33,281 nucleotides of DNA from Rhodospirillaceae bacterium (GTDB taxonomy: Bacteria > Pseudomonadota > Alphaproteobacteria > DSM-16000 > Inquilinaceae). The notes below the pieces were generated by a model. That model was not told the DNA's origin, searched no databases, and worked only from the letters and a program-made list of their open reading frames with translations. How positions within the stretch are numbered: position 1 is the stretch's first letter; each line of letters starts with the position of its first letter. This document shows positions 1 to 8,452 of the stretch, one piece after another. The stretch covers positions 1 to 33,281 of the forward strand of contig JACKIG010000037.1 in assembly GCA_020638595.1 (NCBI GenBank), read 5' to 3'. Made by a program: the position numbers and the translations under genes.

Positions 1-1947
1 GCCAAGGCGCTGGAGGCATTGCTGGCCGGCGTCAACGCCGCGCCGGAAGCCCAGGACGGCAGGGCTTGGATGGCCCTGCTGGCGCCCGGCCTGCCCGCCG
101 ACCTGACACAGCGACTTGAAGGTCTGCGCGCCGACATGCGCCACCAGCCGCAGGCCCGGGGCCCGGCCGACCGCCTGAAGGCCTTGCGCACGGAGCTGAA
201 GGCACGTGGCCTGGACGGCTTCGTCGTGCCGCGGGCCGGCGAGTTTCCGGGCGAAGACATGCCCCCTTCGGCCGAACGGCTGGCCTGGCTGACCGGCTTC
301 ACCGGGTCGGCCGGCATCGCCGTGGTGCTGGCGGAACGCGCCGCCATCTTTGTCGACGGCCGCTATACGCTGCAGGTGGCCAAGCAGGTCGACACCGACC
401 GCTTCACCGTGAAGCACCTGATCGAGGAGCCGCCGACCGACTGGGTGAAGGACAACCTGCCCGCCGGTGCCAAGCTGGCGTTCGATCCGCGCCTGCACAG
501 TGTCGCTTGGGTCGAACGCATACGCCGGTCGGTGGAACAGGCCGGCGGCACCCTGGTGGCCGTCGAGGACAACCCCATCGACGCCATCTGGACCGATCAG
601 CCGCCGCCGCCGCTGGCCCCGATAATCGTCCACACCCTGGAGCTCGCGGGCCAGAGTGCGGCTGTGAAGCGTCAGACCGTCGGCGAAACACTCGGCAGGC
701 AGGGCATCGATGCGGCCGTCATCACGGCCCCGGATTCGGTGTCGTGGCTGTTGAACCTGCGCGGCGGCGACGTTCCCAATACGCCCGTGGCATTGGCCGT
801 CGCTATTCTGTTCGCCGACGGCGCGGTCGACCTGTTCTGCGATCCGCGCAAGATCACCACCGCCGTGCGGACGCATCTGGGCAACGAAGTCAGCATCCAA
901 CCCGAAGCGGCTTTCGGCGAAGCGCTCGATCGCCTGGGTGCCGGCGGACGCGCCGTCCTGGCCGACCCCGCGACCGCCAATGCCTGGGTCTTCGACCGGC
1001 TGCACCGGTCGGGCGCCCAGATCCACCGGGAAGCCGACCCCTGCCTGCTGCCCAAGGCCTGCAAGAACGGGGTCGAGCTGCGGGGCGCACGCAACGCGCA
1101 CGCCCGCGACGGCGTGGCCGTCTGCCGCTTCCTGTCGTGGCTGGACCGCACAGCCCCGCAAGGCACCGTCGACGAGCTGTCGGCCGCCGATCACCTGACG
1201 GCCCTGCGCGCCGGGGCGCCGGAATACCGCGGCGCCAGCTTCGCCACCATCTCCGGCGCCGGGCCCAATGGCGCCGTCGTCCACTACCGCGCCAGCGAGG
1301 AGACAAACCGGCGGCTGGAGCCGGGCTCGCTCTACCTCGTGGACAGCGGCGCCCAGTACATCGACGGCACCACCGACATCACCCGGACGGTCCCCATCGG
1401 CACACCGACGGAGGAGATGCGGGAGCGCTTCACGCTGGTCCTCCAGGGGCATATCGCGCTGGCCAGTGCACGGTTCCCGCGCGGCACGACCGGCCCGCAG
1501 CTCGATCCGCTGGCCCGGCAATTTCTCTGGCGGCGGGGGCTGGACTATGATCACGGCACCGGGCACGGCATCGGCAGCTACCTGGCGGTGCACGAAGGCC
1601 CGCACCGGATCGCCAAGCTACCCAACGCCGTTGCGTTGCAGCCGGGGATGATCGTGTCCGACGAGCCCGGGTACTACGAAGCCGGCGCCTACGGTATCCG
1701 CATCGAAAACCTGATCGCCGTGCGCGACGCCAAGGCACTGGCCGGCGGCCGGGCGGACTTCCTGGAATTCGAGGTTCTCACCCTGGCGCCGATCGACCGC
1801 AGGCTGATCGTCACCGAGATGCTGACGGAGACGGAGCGCCGATGGGTGGATGCCTATCACGCACGGGTGCGCGAGGCCCTCTCCCCTGATCTCGGCGAAG
1901 AGGACCGCGCATGGCTCGCCGCGGCCACGGCCCCCCTCGAGGGCTAG
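1..1947 (+). CDS. pepP: Aminopeptidase P family protein (M24B metallopeptidase), 5' end open at the window edge
   Basis: Cytosolic metallopeptidase predicted to release an N-terminal residue preceding proline. The frame is open to base 1 with no stop. A TTG at 19 and an ATG at 136 are possible starts, but the sequence before 136 reads like normal protein, so the gene may begin upstream. The body has the long three-domain layout of eukaryotic-type aminopeptidase P: a creatinase-like N-terminal domain (motifs LTGFTGSAG and VDGRYTLQ near nt 285-375), a second creatinase-like domain, and a C-terminal pita-bread domain. Visible metal-site motifs are VDSGAQY (Asp at nt 1342), TDITRT (Asp at nt 1375), HGTGHGIG (about nt 1553-1576), and EPGYYE followed by GIRIEN. 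The stop overlaps the next gene by 37 bp, suggesting co-transcription. The family call is secure; the start is not. Confidence 0.9.
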   Translation, partial: AKALEALLAGVNAAPEAQDGRAWMALLAPGLPADLTQRLEGLRADMRHQPQARGPADRLKALRTELKARGLDGFVVPRAGEFPGEDMPPSAERLAWLTGFTGSAGIAVVLAERAAIFVDGRYTLQVAKQVDTDRFTVKHLIEEPPTDWVKDNLPAGAKLAFDPRLHSVAWVERIRRSVEQAGGTLVAVEDNPIDAIWTDQPPPPLAPIIVHTLELAGQSAAVKRQTVGETLGRQGIDAAVITAPDSVSWLLNLRGGDVPNTPVALAVAILFADGAVDLFCDPRKITTAVRTHLGNEVSIQPEAAFGEALDRLGAGGRAVLADPATANAWVFDRLHRSGAQIHREADPCLLPKACKNGVELRGARNAHARDGVAVCRFLSWLDRTAPQGTVDELSAADHLTALRAGAPEYRGASFATISGAGPNGAVVHYRASEETNRRLEPGSLYLVDSGAQYIDGTTDITRTVPIGTPTEEMRERFTLVLQGHIALASARFPRGTTGPQLDPLARQFLWRRGLDYDHGTGHGIGSYLAVHEGPHRIAKLPNAVALQPGMIVSDEPGYYEAGAYGIRIENLIAVRDAKALAGGRADFLEFEVLTLAPIDRRLIVTEMLTETERRWVDAYHARVREALSPDLGEEDRAWLAAATAPLEG

Positions 1948-3758
1948 CCGGCCGCCGGCCGCAGCACGGTCCCCAGCCCCCCCGCCGGCCGGACGGGGCC
2001 ACGCAGGCGGTTGCCCAGGGCCTGGCGGACCTGCGGCAGGGCAACATCCAGGCCGCCGCCACCTGGTTCCAGGCCGCCATCGCAGCCGACCCCACCCATG
2101 CGCAAGCCCACCATCGCCTGGCCGAGACCCTGTTCCGGCTTGGCCGGCCGCAGGATGCAACCGGCATCGGGCTGAAGGCCATGGGCCTCGACCCCGGCGA
2201 CACGAAGACCGCCATCGGGCTGGCGTCCCTGCTGCGCGGGCGCGAAATCTCCTTCTCCCGGCTCGACCCGGCGATCGGTGCGGGCATCCTGGCCTGTCTC
2301 ACCCACCCCGCCGTCAATCCCGAGGACTTCCGCCTGGTCGCCGAGGCCGCCCTGAAGGCGTGGCCGCCGCTTGCCGCGGCGATGGCAAAGCATCGCGACC
2401 GCACACCATCGGCCGGCTGGTGCCTGTCGCCAGCGGGCCGGCAGGTGCTGTCGTCGCCCCTGCTGCTGGCCTACCTGTCGCGCACGCTGAATACCGATCC
2501 CGGGCTGGAAGCGCTGTTGGCGGCGCTGCGGCGGTGCCTGGCGCTGGATGGGGCGATCCTCGGGCGGGCGCCCCATATGGCCCCCTTCGCCGCAGCCCTG
2601 GCCCGCCAGCAGCGGATCAACGAATACGTCTATCCCGTGCCGGAGGACGAGGCGGCGGCCGTCGCGGCCCTGGCCGACACCCTCGGCGGCTGCGAGCACC
2701 TGTCGGCGGACGGGTCCGCGGCGCTGCTGGTCCTGGCCCTTTACGGTCCGTTGGCGGACCGGTCGCAGGCCCGCCGGTGGGTCGACCAGGCCGACCGCCT
2801 AGCCCCCGCCGCGGCCGCGCTGGTGCGCGAGACGCTGGCGGAGGATCTTGCCCTTGCGGCCACGGCGCAGGACATCCCGGTGCTGACACCCATCGCCGGC
2901 GGCGTTTCGGCCGATGTCCGGGCCCAGTACGAGGAAAACCCCTATCCGCGCTGGCTTTCCTTCAAGCGCCCCAGGCCGGGCGCCTGGCAGGAGGAGCTGC
3001 GCACCCTGGCGGGACGCAGCGACATCGCCTTTGCCGTCGCCCACCCCCGCGTGCTGATCGCCGGCTGCGGCACCGGCCGGCAGACCCTGGCCCGGTCCAT
3101 CAGCTATGGCCCGGATGCCGAAATCCTGTCGATCGACCTCAGCCGCACCAGCCTCGCCTACGCCATCCTGCAGGCCCGCCGGCTGGGGCTGGACGGCATC
3201 CGCTTCGCCCAGGCGGACCTTCTGGCGCTCAACGCCGACCTTGCCGGCACCTTCGACATCATCGAGGCGGTGGGCGTGCTGCATCATCTGGCCCGGCCGC
3301 TGGACGGATGGCGGGGACTGCTGGCGCTGCTGCGGCCGGGCGGCTTCATGCGCATCGGCCTGTACAGCAGCACCGGGCGCCGCGACATCAACGCCATCCG
3401 CGCCGACATCCGCCGACGCGGCATCCCGGCGACGCCGGATGCCATCCGCGCCTATCGCCGCGAATTGATCCGGTCGGACGATCCGCAGGCCCGCCGCGTC
3501 GTCGCCGGCATCCAGGATGTCCACAACCTGAGCGGATGCCGCGACCTGCTGTTCCATGTGCAGGAACATCAGTTCACCCTGCCGGCGATCGCCGACGCCC
3601 TGGCAGTGCTGGGCCTGCGGTTGTTCGCCTTCGAACATCACCGTAACATGCAAGGTCCGCTACCGGGGCCGGCCGACATAGACGGCTGGATCGCCGCGGA
3701 GGCGGCCAACCCCGACCTGTTCCGGGCCATGTACATCTTCTGGTGCCGCAAGGCGTGA
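1911..3758 (+). CDS. TPR-repeat protein fused to a class I SAM-dependent methyltransferase
   Basis: 615 residues. An N-terminal TPR-like helical segment (about 31-95) and a long helical middle precede a Rossmann methyltransferase domain (about 340-580). SAM motif I is VLIAGCGTGR (381-390), the acidic residue ending beta-2 is Asp409 in SIDLS, and GVLHHL (455-460) and LLRPGG (473-478) are typical of the methyltransf_11/25 superfamily. YEENPYPRW (340-348) just before the domain recurs in bacterial TPR-methyltransferases. The ATG at 1911 is supported by AAGAGG at 1898-1903 with 7-nt spacing, which places the start 37 bp inside pepP. The first 30 residues are Arg/Pro-rich and probably disordered. 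The substrate cannot be read from the sequence; TPR relatives often act on proteins or glycan-linked targets. It is probably transcribed with pepP. Confidence 0.82.
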   Translation: MARRGHGPPRGLAGRRPQHGPQPPRRPDGATQAVAQGLADLRQGNIQAAATWFQAAIAADPTHAQAHHRLAETLFRLGRPQDATGIGLKAMGLDPGDTKTAIGLASLLRGREISFSRLDPAIGAGILACLTHPAVNPEDFRLVAEAALKAWPPLAAAMAKHRDRTPSAGWCLSPAGRQVLSSPLLLAYLSRTLNTDPGLEALLAALRRCLALDGAILGRAPHMAPFAAALARQQRINEYVYPVPEDEAAAVAALADTLGGCEHLSADGSAALLVLALYGPLADRSQARRWVDQADRLAPAAAALVRETLAEDLALAATAQDIPVLTPIAGGVSADVRAQYEENPYPRWLSFKRPRPGAWQEELRTLAGRSDIAFAVAHPRVLIAGCGTGRQTLARSISYGPDAEILSIDLSRTSLAYAILQARRLGLDGIRFAQADLLALNADLAGTFDIIEAVGVLHHLARPLDGWRGLLALLRPGGFMRIGLYSSTGRRDINAIRADIRRRGIPATPDAIRAYRRELIRSDDPQARRVVAGIQDVHNLSGCRDLLFHVQEHQFTLPAIADALAVLGLRLFAFEHHRNMQGPLPGPADIDGWIAAEAANPDLFRAMYIFWCRKA

Positions 3759-3804
3759 GCGCCAGGGGGTAGCCCCCGCATATGGGAAAGAATGCCGCAC
3801 CCCG

Positions 3805-3829
3805 GGAACGGCCACCTACCCGTGACGTT
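3805..3829 (+). promoter_or_regulatory. Candidate EcfG (general stress response) promoter
   Basis: GGAAC at 3805-3809 and CGTT at 3826-3829 are separated by exactly 16 nt. This is an exact match to the published alphaproteobacterial EcfG consensus (GGAAC, 16-17 nt, CGTT). It lies in the 158-bp gap before the EF-hand gene, in the right orientation, and predicts an mRNA start near 3836 with an untranslated leader of about 80 nt. That the gene is stress-induced is inference. Confidence 0.65.
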
Positions 3830-3916
3830 CGTCGGTCAATGCACAGCGTCGCGAACGGCGGACAGCCGGCGAGCTGAATGCAGTCCACGAAGACCGAAAT
3901 CGAGGAGTGCGTCACC

Positions 3917-4432
3917 ATGAAGCTCAGCACCGTTGCAGCCATTTCCGCCCTGCTCCTGGGCCTCGCCGCCGCCCCCGCCATGGCACAGACCGGAGGATCG
4001 GGCAGCGGCCAAGCCGGCGCCGGCACGGAAGGCGCGGACGGCCAGCCGGGCGCCTCCGGCCAGGCGGGCGCGGAGGCGGAGGCGGGCAGCGAGGGCCGCG
4101 ACCGCTGGACCGACCTGGGCACCGCCGACCTGGACGGCGACGGCATGATCAGCGTCGACGAGAACATGTCGCGCGCCGAGATGCAGTTCGACGCCATGCG
4201 CGGTGACAGCGAGACGCTGGACCGTGACCGCTTCGGCGCCCGGTACGGCGCGGACGCCGAGGTCGACACCATGTACGGCAGCATCGACGTCGACCAGAGC
4301 GGCGACATCAGCCGCGACGAATACCTGATGTGGCGGGACGACACCTATGGCGCCGCGACGACCGACGGCGGCGACCTGGATATCGACACCTACGGGGAAT
4401 TCGAAGCCGGCGGGCCCCTGCCGCCCCGCTGA
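3917..4432 (+). CDS. Secreted EF-hand calcium-binding protein
   Basis: 171 residues. A Sec signal peptide covers residues 1-23 (KL, then a hydrophobic Ala/Leu core, ending AMA before Gln24). A low-complexity Gly/Ala/Gln/Glu stretch (24-60) follows, then two canonical EF-hand loops: D71-LDGDGMISVD-E82 and D124-VDQSGDISRD-E135. Both have acidic residues at positions 1, 3, 5 and 12 and a Gly at position 6 in the first (position 6 Gly also in the second), so calcium binding is likely. Exported, probably periplasmic. The ATG at 3917 is chosen over an in-frame ATG at 3878 because GAGGAG (3902-3907) sits 9 nt upstream and the signal peptide begins here. It stands alone behind an EcfG-like promoter and is followed by a hairpin. 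No enzymatic domain is visible; a role in envelope stress is only inferred. Confidence 0.85.
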   Translation: MKLSTVAAISALLLGLAAAPAMAQTGGSGSGQAGAGTEGADGQPGASGQAGAEAEAGSEGRDRWTDLGTADLDGDGMISVDENMSRAEMQFDAMRGDSETLDRDRFGARYGADAEVDTMYGSIDVDQSGDISRDEYLMWRDDTYGAATTDGGDLDIDTYGEFEAGGPLPPR

Positions 4433-4458
4433 CCGGCGCATCAGCCAACCCCTGCAAG

Positions 4459-4500
4459 AGGCAAGGATATCCGTCCGGGCGACCGGGCGGATATCCGCCT
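4459..4500. terminator. Hairpin between convergent genes (possible bidirectional terminator)
   Basis: Arms carrying GGATATCCG (4465-4473) and CGGATATCC (4488-4496) pair, with AGGC/GCCT extending the base past a 2-nt bulge. It lies between the EF-hand stop (+) and the ligA stop (-). No U-run follows on either strand, so a strictly intrinsic mechanism is uncertain. Each arm contains the self-complementary octamer GGATATCC. Confidence 0.45.
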
Positions 4501-4524
4501 GCAGATCATCCCGGAACCCGACGA

Positions 4525-6627
4525 TCAGGCGTTGGCGAGCATCGACAGCCAATCGGCCTCGCTAAGGACCGTCAGCCCCAACTCGCGCGCCTTCGTCGCC
4601 TTCGAACCGGCATCGGCACCGACCACGACATAGTCGGTCTTCTTCGACACCGACCCCGCCACCTTCGCGCCCAGGGCTTCCGCCCGGGCCTTGGCTTCCG
4701 GCCGGCTCATCCCCTCCAGCGTCCCGGTGAACACGATCGTCTTGCCGGCCAGCGGGCGGTCGCCGCTGCCATCTTCGACCAGATCGTCCACCGTCAGCAC
4801 GGCTTGCAGCGCGTCCATGACCGTCAGGTTGTGCGGCTCGGCAAAGAAGCCGGTCAGGTCGTCCGCCACCGACGGTCCGATCTGGTCGATCCCGACAAGG
4901 TCGGCGAAGGCTTCGCCCTGCCGGTCGGCGGCCGCAACCATCGCGGCGCGCCAGCCGGCCAGCGAACCATAGTGCCGCGCCAGCAGCTTGGCCGTCGCCT
5001 GGCCGACCTGGCGGATGCCGAGGGCGTAGATGAACCGGTCCAGCGCGATGCGCCGCCGATCGGCGATGGCACGGAACAGGTTGGCGGCGGACCGCTCGCC
5101 CCAGCCCTCGCGCTCGGCCAGGCGTGGGGCGGTGGTGCCGTCGCGGTCCTCCAGCCGGAAGATGTCGGCGGGTTCGCGGATCAGCCCCTCGGCGTGGAAG
5201 GCGCGGATGTGCTTGTCGCCCAGCCCCTCGATATCGAAGGCGTCGCGACTGACGAAGTGGCGCAGCCGCTCCACCGCCTGGGCCGGGCAGATCAGCCCGC
5301 CGGTGCAGCGCCGCACCACCTCGCCCTCTTCCCGGATCGCCAAGCTGCCGCATTCGGGGCAATGGTCGGGAAAGCGGTATTCGGCGCTGTCCGGCGGGCG
5401 CCGGTCTGCGACCACCGCGATGACCTGGGGGATCACGTCGCCGGCGCGCTGGATGCGCACGATGTCACGCTCGCGGATATCCTTGCGGCGGATCTCGTCT
5501 TCGTTGTGCAGGGTGGCGCGCGAGACGACGACACCGCCCACCGTCACCGGCTCCAGGTCGGCGACGGGCGTCAGTGCGCCGGTGCGGCCGACTTGGATGA
5601 GGATGCGGTTGAGGCGGGTTTCCGCCTGCTCGGCCGGGAACTTGTGGGCCACGGCCCAGCGCGGCGCCCGGCTGACGAACCCCAGGCGCTGCTGCCAGTC
5701 CAGCCGGTCGACCTTGTAGACCACGCCGTCGATCTCATAGGCAAGGTCGGCGCGCTCCGCCATGATCCGGTGATAGTGGGCCAGCAGCGACGCGACGTCG
5801 TCACACAGCGCCGTCGGCTCGTTCAGCGGAAATCCCCAGCGACCCAGCTTCTGCCGCGCCTCCCACTGGGTGTCGGCGAAGGTGGCCGACGTCTCCCCCC
5901 AGGAATAGCCGAAGAAGCGCAGGGGCCGGTCGGCGGTGATCCGGGGGTCAAGCTGCCGCAGCGATCCGGCGGCCGAATTGCGGGGATTGGCGAACACCGG
6001 CTCACCCGCCGCCAGCCGCCGCTCGTTCAGCGCGCGGAAATCGTGCCGCGTCATGTAGACCTCGCCGCGCACCTCCAGCACGTCCGGCGCATCGGCGGGC
6101 AGGTGCTCCGGCACGTCGGCGATGGTGCGGACATTGGCGGTCACATCCTCGCCCTCGGTGCCGTCGCCCCGTGTCGCCGCCAGCACCAGTTCGCCGCCTT
6201 CATAGCGAAGGCTGGCGGACAGCCCGTCGATCTTCGGCTCCGCCAGGATCGCCAGCGGCGCGTCGGCCGCGAGGCTGAGGAAGCGGCGGATGCGGGCCAT
6301 GAACTCCGCGACTTCGGCATCGTCGAAGACGTTGCCCAGCGACAGCATCGCCACCGCGTGGCGCACCTTGCGGAATCCGCCGGCCGCCGGGGCGCCTACG
6401 CGCTCGCTTGGGCTGTCCTCGCGCTTCAGCCCCGGAAAGCGCGCCTCGATCGCCCCATTGCGCCGCCGCAGCGCATCGTAGTCGGCGTCGCTGATCGCCG
6501 GCGCGTCCTGCTGGTGGTAGGCCAGGTCATGTCCGGCAATCTCCGCCGCCAGTGCCGCCAGCTCGGCCGCCGCCTGCTCCTCCGTCAGGTCTTCCACGGC
6601 AAGCGCACGGAATTCCGCGGTGTCCAT
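4525..6627 (-). CDS. ligA: NAD-dependent DNA ligase LigA
   Basis: Seals nicks between Okazaki fragments and in repair, using NAD+ as adenylate donor. 700 residues, normal for the family. In order: Ia domain (about 1-75, with SDADYD), nucleotidyltransferase domain with the catalytic Lys132 in KIDG (132-135), EIDGVVYK (298-305), an OB fold with GRTGALTPVA (347-356), a four-Cys zinc finger (C423, C426, C441, C447), helix-hairpin-helix repeats (about 465-600) and a C-terminal BRCT domain (about 622-700). The ATG at 6627 follows a GGGGAGGGG-type ribosome site. It is the last gene of the - strand run, after recN, and is separated from it by two strong palindromes, so it may have its own expression control. 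Confidence 0.97.
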   Translation of the reverse strand: MDTAEFRALAVEDLTEEQAAAELAALAAEIAGHDLAYHQQDAPAISDADYDALRRRNGAIEARFPGLKREDSPSERVGAPAAGGFRKVRHAVAMLSLGNVFDDAEVAEFMARIRRFLSLAADAPLAILAEPKIDGLSASLRYEGGELVLAATRGDGTEGEDVTANVRTIADVPEHLPADAPDVLEVRGEVYMTRHDFRALNERRLAAGEPVFANPRNSAAGSLRQLDPRITADRPLRFFGYSWGETSATFADTQWEARQKLGRWGFPLNEPTALCDDVASLLAHYHRIMAERADLAYEIDGVVYKVDRLDWQQRLGFVSRAPRWAVAHKFPAEQAETRLNRILIQVGRTGALTPVADLEPVTVGGVVVSRATLHNEDEIRRKDIRERDIVRIQRAGDVIPQVIAVVADRRPPDSAEYRFPDHCPECGSLAIREEGEVVRRCTGGLICPAQAVERLRHFVSRDAFDIEGLGDKHIRAFHAEGLIREPADIFRLEDRDGTTAPRLAEREGWGERSAANLFRAIADRRRIALDRFIYALGIRQVGQATAKLLARHYGSLAGWRAAMVAAADRQGEAFADLVGIDQIGPSVADDLTGFFAEPHNLTVMDALQAVLTVDDLVEDGSGDRPLAGKTIVFTGTLEGMSRPEAKARAEALGAKVAGSVSKKTDYVVVGADAGSKATKARELGLTVLSEADWLSMLANA

Positions 6628-6647
6628 CGCCCCTCCCCCCGCCGCCA

Positions 6648-6692
6648 GACCAAGATGACATCAGGCCCAGTCAGCCTGATGTCATCTTGGTC
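6648..6692. repeat. Perfect 19-bp inverted repeat with 7-nt loop upstream of ligA
   Basis: Arms 6648-6666 and 6674-6692 are exact reverse complements (outer GACCAAGATG, inner CATCAGGC), with loop CCAGTCA. It sits 21 bp upstream of the ligA start and downstream of recN. On the - strand no U-run follows, so it is not an obvious intrinsic terminator. The perfect stem in a short gap suggests a mobile palindromic repeat of REP type, an mRNA-stabilising hairpin, or a protein-binding site. Confidence 0.8.
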
Positions 6693-6705
6693 CCCTTCAA
6701 ATAGT

Positions 6706-6757
6706 TAGAGACTGATTCACCGATGACGTCGATCCGACATCATCGGATCAGGCTCTA
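6706..6757. repeat. Imperfect 52-bp palindrome containing the recN stop codon
   Basis: The left arm begins TAGAGACTGAT (6706) and the right arm ends ATCAGGCTCTA (6757). The arms pair over about 23 bp with two substitutions and a 3-nt bulge (TCA, left arm) around a 3-nt loop. The recN TAG (6757-6755 on the - strand) is the outer end of the palindrome. The architecture resembles intergenic palindromic repeat families of alphaproteobacteria; membership in a named family cannot be tested here. Confidence 0.7.
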
Positions 6758-8437
6758 GGGATTGCCGGTGCCGATCAGGCTGTCGGCGGCCGCACGGGCC
6801 TGCTCGGTGATGGTGGCACCGGACAGCATGCGCGCGATCTCCTCTCGCCGCTGCAGGCCTTCCAGCGCGATCACCGTGGTCGCCACGCCTTCGCCCGCGA
6901 CGGTCTTGCGCACCTGCCAGTGATGGCCGGCGCGCGCCGCCACCTGCGGGCTGTGGGTGACGACCAGCACCTGCAACCGGCCGCCCAGGCGCGCCAGCCG
7001 TTCGCCGACCGCGTCGGCCACCGACCCGCTGATGCCGCTGTCGACCTCGTCGAACACCAGGGTTGGCACGCTGGCCGTCGCGGCAAGAACCACCTTCAGG
7101 GCCAGCATGAAGCGCGCAAGCTCACCGCCCGACGCGATGCGGTTGATGGGGCCGAGGGGCGCGCCGGGATTGGTGGACACCAGGAAGGTCACGCGGTCGA
7201 TGCCGTGCGCGCCCCACCCGTCCTCCCCCAGCCGTTCGACCTGGGTGGCAAAGGTGGCGCTGCCAAGCTTCAGCGGTCCAAGCTCCGCACCGACGGCAGC
7301 GTCGAGGGCGCAGGCGCCTGCCAGCCTGGCAGCCGACAGCGCCTCCGCCGCCGTGACGAAGGCCTGCCGCGCCGCCGCCGCCGCCTTCGCCAAACGGTCG
7401 ATCGCCTCGGACTGGTCGTCGATCATCTTCAGCTTGTGGGCGAAGGCGTCGCGCACCTCGGCAAGGCGATCGACCTCGACACCGTGTTTGCGGGCCAGGG
7501 CGCGCAGGGCGAACAGGCGCTCCTCGATGCGCTCCAGCTCGCCGGTGTCGTGCTCCATATCGGCGATCAGGCCCTGCAAGGCGCCGACGGCTTCCTCGAC
7601 ATCGACGGCCGCGCGCTCCAGCGCCTCCACCGTCGGATCCAGAAGGGCGCCGGCGCGGTCGGCGATGCGGTCCAGCATCCGCAGCGACTGGCCGATGGAC
7701 CGTTCGGCGCCGCGGTCGCCCGACAGGCCGTCCAGCGCGCCGGTCATCGCTTCGACCAGCCGCTCGCGGTTCATCATCAGGGCCCGCCGCTCCGCCAGTG
7801 CTGCTTCCTCGCCGGGGGCTGCCTCCACCGCGTCCAGTTCCGCCAGGGCGTGGCGCATGAACGCCTCTTCCGCCCGCGCCCGGTCGATCGACTGCGCCAG
7901 ATCGTCCCGGGCCGCTTCGGCCTGCTTCCAGGCACGCCAGGCACGCGCCGTCTCGGCCGACCGCTGCTCCGCCCCGCAATGGGCATCCAGCACGGCGCGG
8001 TGCGTCTGCGGGTTCAGCAGGCCCTGCGTGTCGAACTGGCCGTGGACCTCCACCAGCATCTCGCCCAGCTGGCGCAGCAGGCCGATGCTGGTGGGCTGGT
8101 CGTTCACGAACGCGCGGCTGCGCCCCTCGGCCGTCAGCGATCGGCGGACGACGACCGGCACCATCAGCCCCTCGTCGAAGGCCAGGTCATTGCGGCGCAG
8201 GAAGGCCACCGCCGGGTGCGCGGCCGGCAGGTCGAATTCGGCCGTGACGATGGCCTGGTCCGCGCCGTGCCGGACAAGGCCGCTGTCGGCCCGTGCACCC
8301 AGCGCCAGGCCCAGCGCGTCGAGAAGGATGGACTTGCCCGCCCCGGTCTCGCCGGTCAGGGCGCAGAGCCCCGACGGGAACTGCAGGGCAAGCCGGTCGA
8401 TCAGCACGACATCGCGAACCGAGAGGCTGACCAGCAT
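6755..8437 (-). CDS. recN: DNA repair protein RecN
   Basis: SMC-like ATPase acting early at double-strand breaks. 560 residues, normal length. Walker A is GETGAGKS (29-36). A long Ala/Glu/Arg-rich coiled coil fills the middle, and the C-terminal half has the ABC signature region (ASGGELARFMLALK) and Walker B (TLVFDEVDSGISG) followed by the His switch (VTHSPQVAA). The ATG at 8437 lies 15 bp after the bamD stop, so the two are probably co-transcribed; the bamD-recN-ligA order is common in alphaproteobacteria. No LexA box was found just upstream, which fits expression from the bamD promoter. Confidence 0.97.
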   Translation of the reverse strand: MLVSLSVRDVVLIDRLALQFPSGLCALTGETGAGKSILLDALGLALGARADSGLVRHGADQAIVTAEFDLPAAHPAVAFLRRNDLAFDEGLMVPVVVRRSLTAEGRSRAFVNDQPTSIGLLRQLGEMLVEVHGQFDTQGLLNPQTHRAVLDAHCGAEQRSAETARAWRAWKQAEAARDDLAQSIDRARAEEAFMRHALAELDAVEAAPGEEAALAERRALMMNRERLVEAMTGALDGLSGDRGAERSIGQSLRMLDRIADRAGALLDPTVEALERAAVDVEEAVGALQGLIADMEHDTGELERIEERLFALRALARKHGVEVDRLAEVRDAFAHKLKMIDDQSEAIDRLAKAAAAARQAFVTAAEALSAARLAGACALDAAVGAELGPLKLGSATFATQVERLGEDGWGAHGIDRVTFLVSTNPGAPLGPINRIASGGELARFMLALKVVLAATASVPTLVFDEVDSGISGSVADAVGERLARLGGRLQVLVVTHSPQVAARAGHHWQVRKTVAGEGVATTVIALEGLQRREEIARMLSGATITEQARAAADSLIGTGNP

Positions 8438-8452
8438 GGAACCGGCGGCGGG

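Noticed and set aside
4330..6708. 792-codon + strand frame opposite ligA
   Set aside because: Antisense shadow of ligA with no family resemblance; such frames occur opposite most genes here because of the codon bias.
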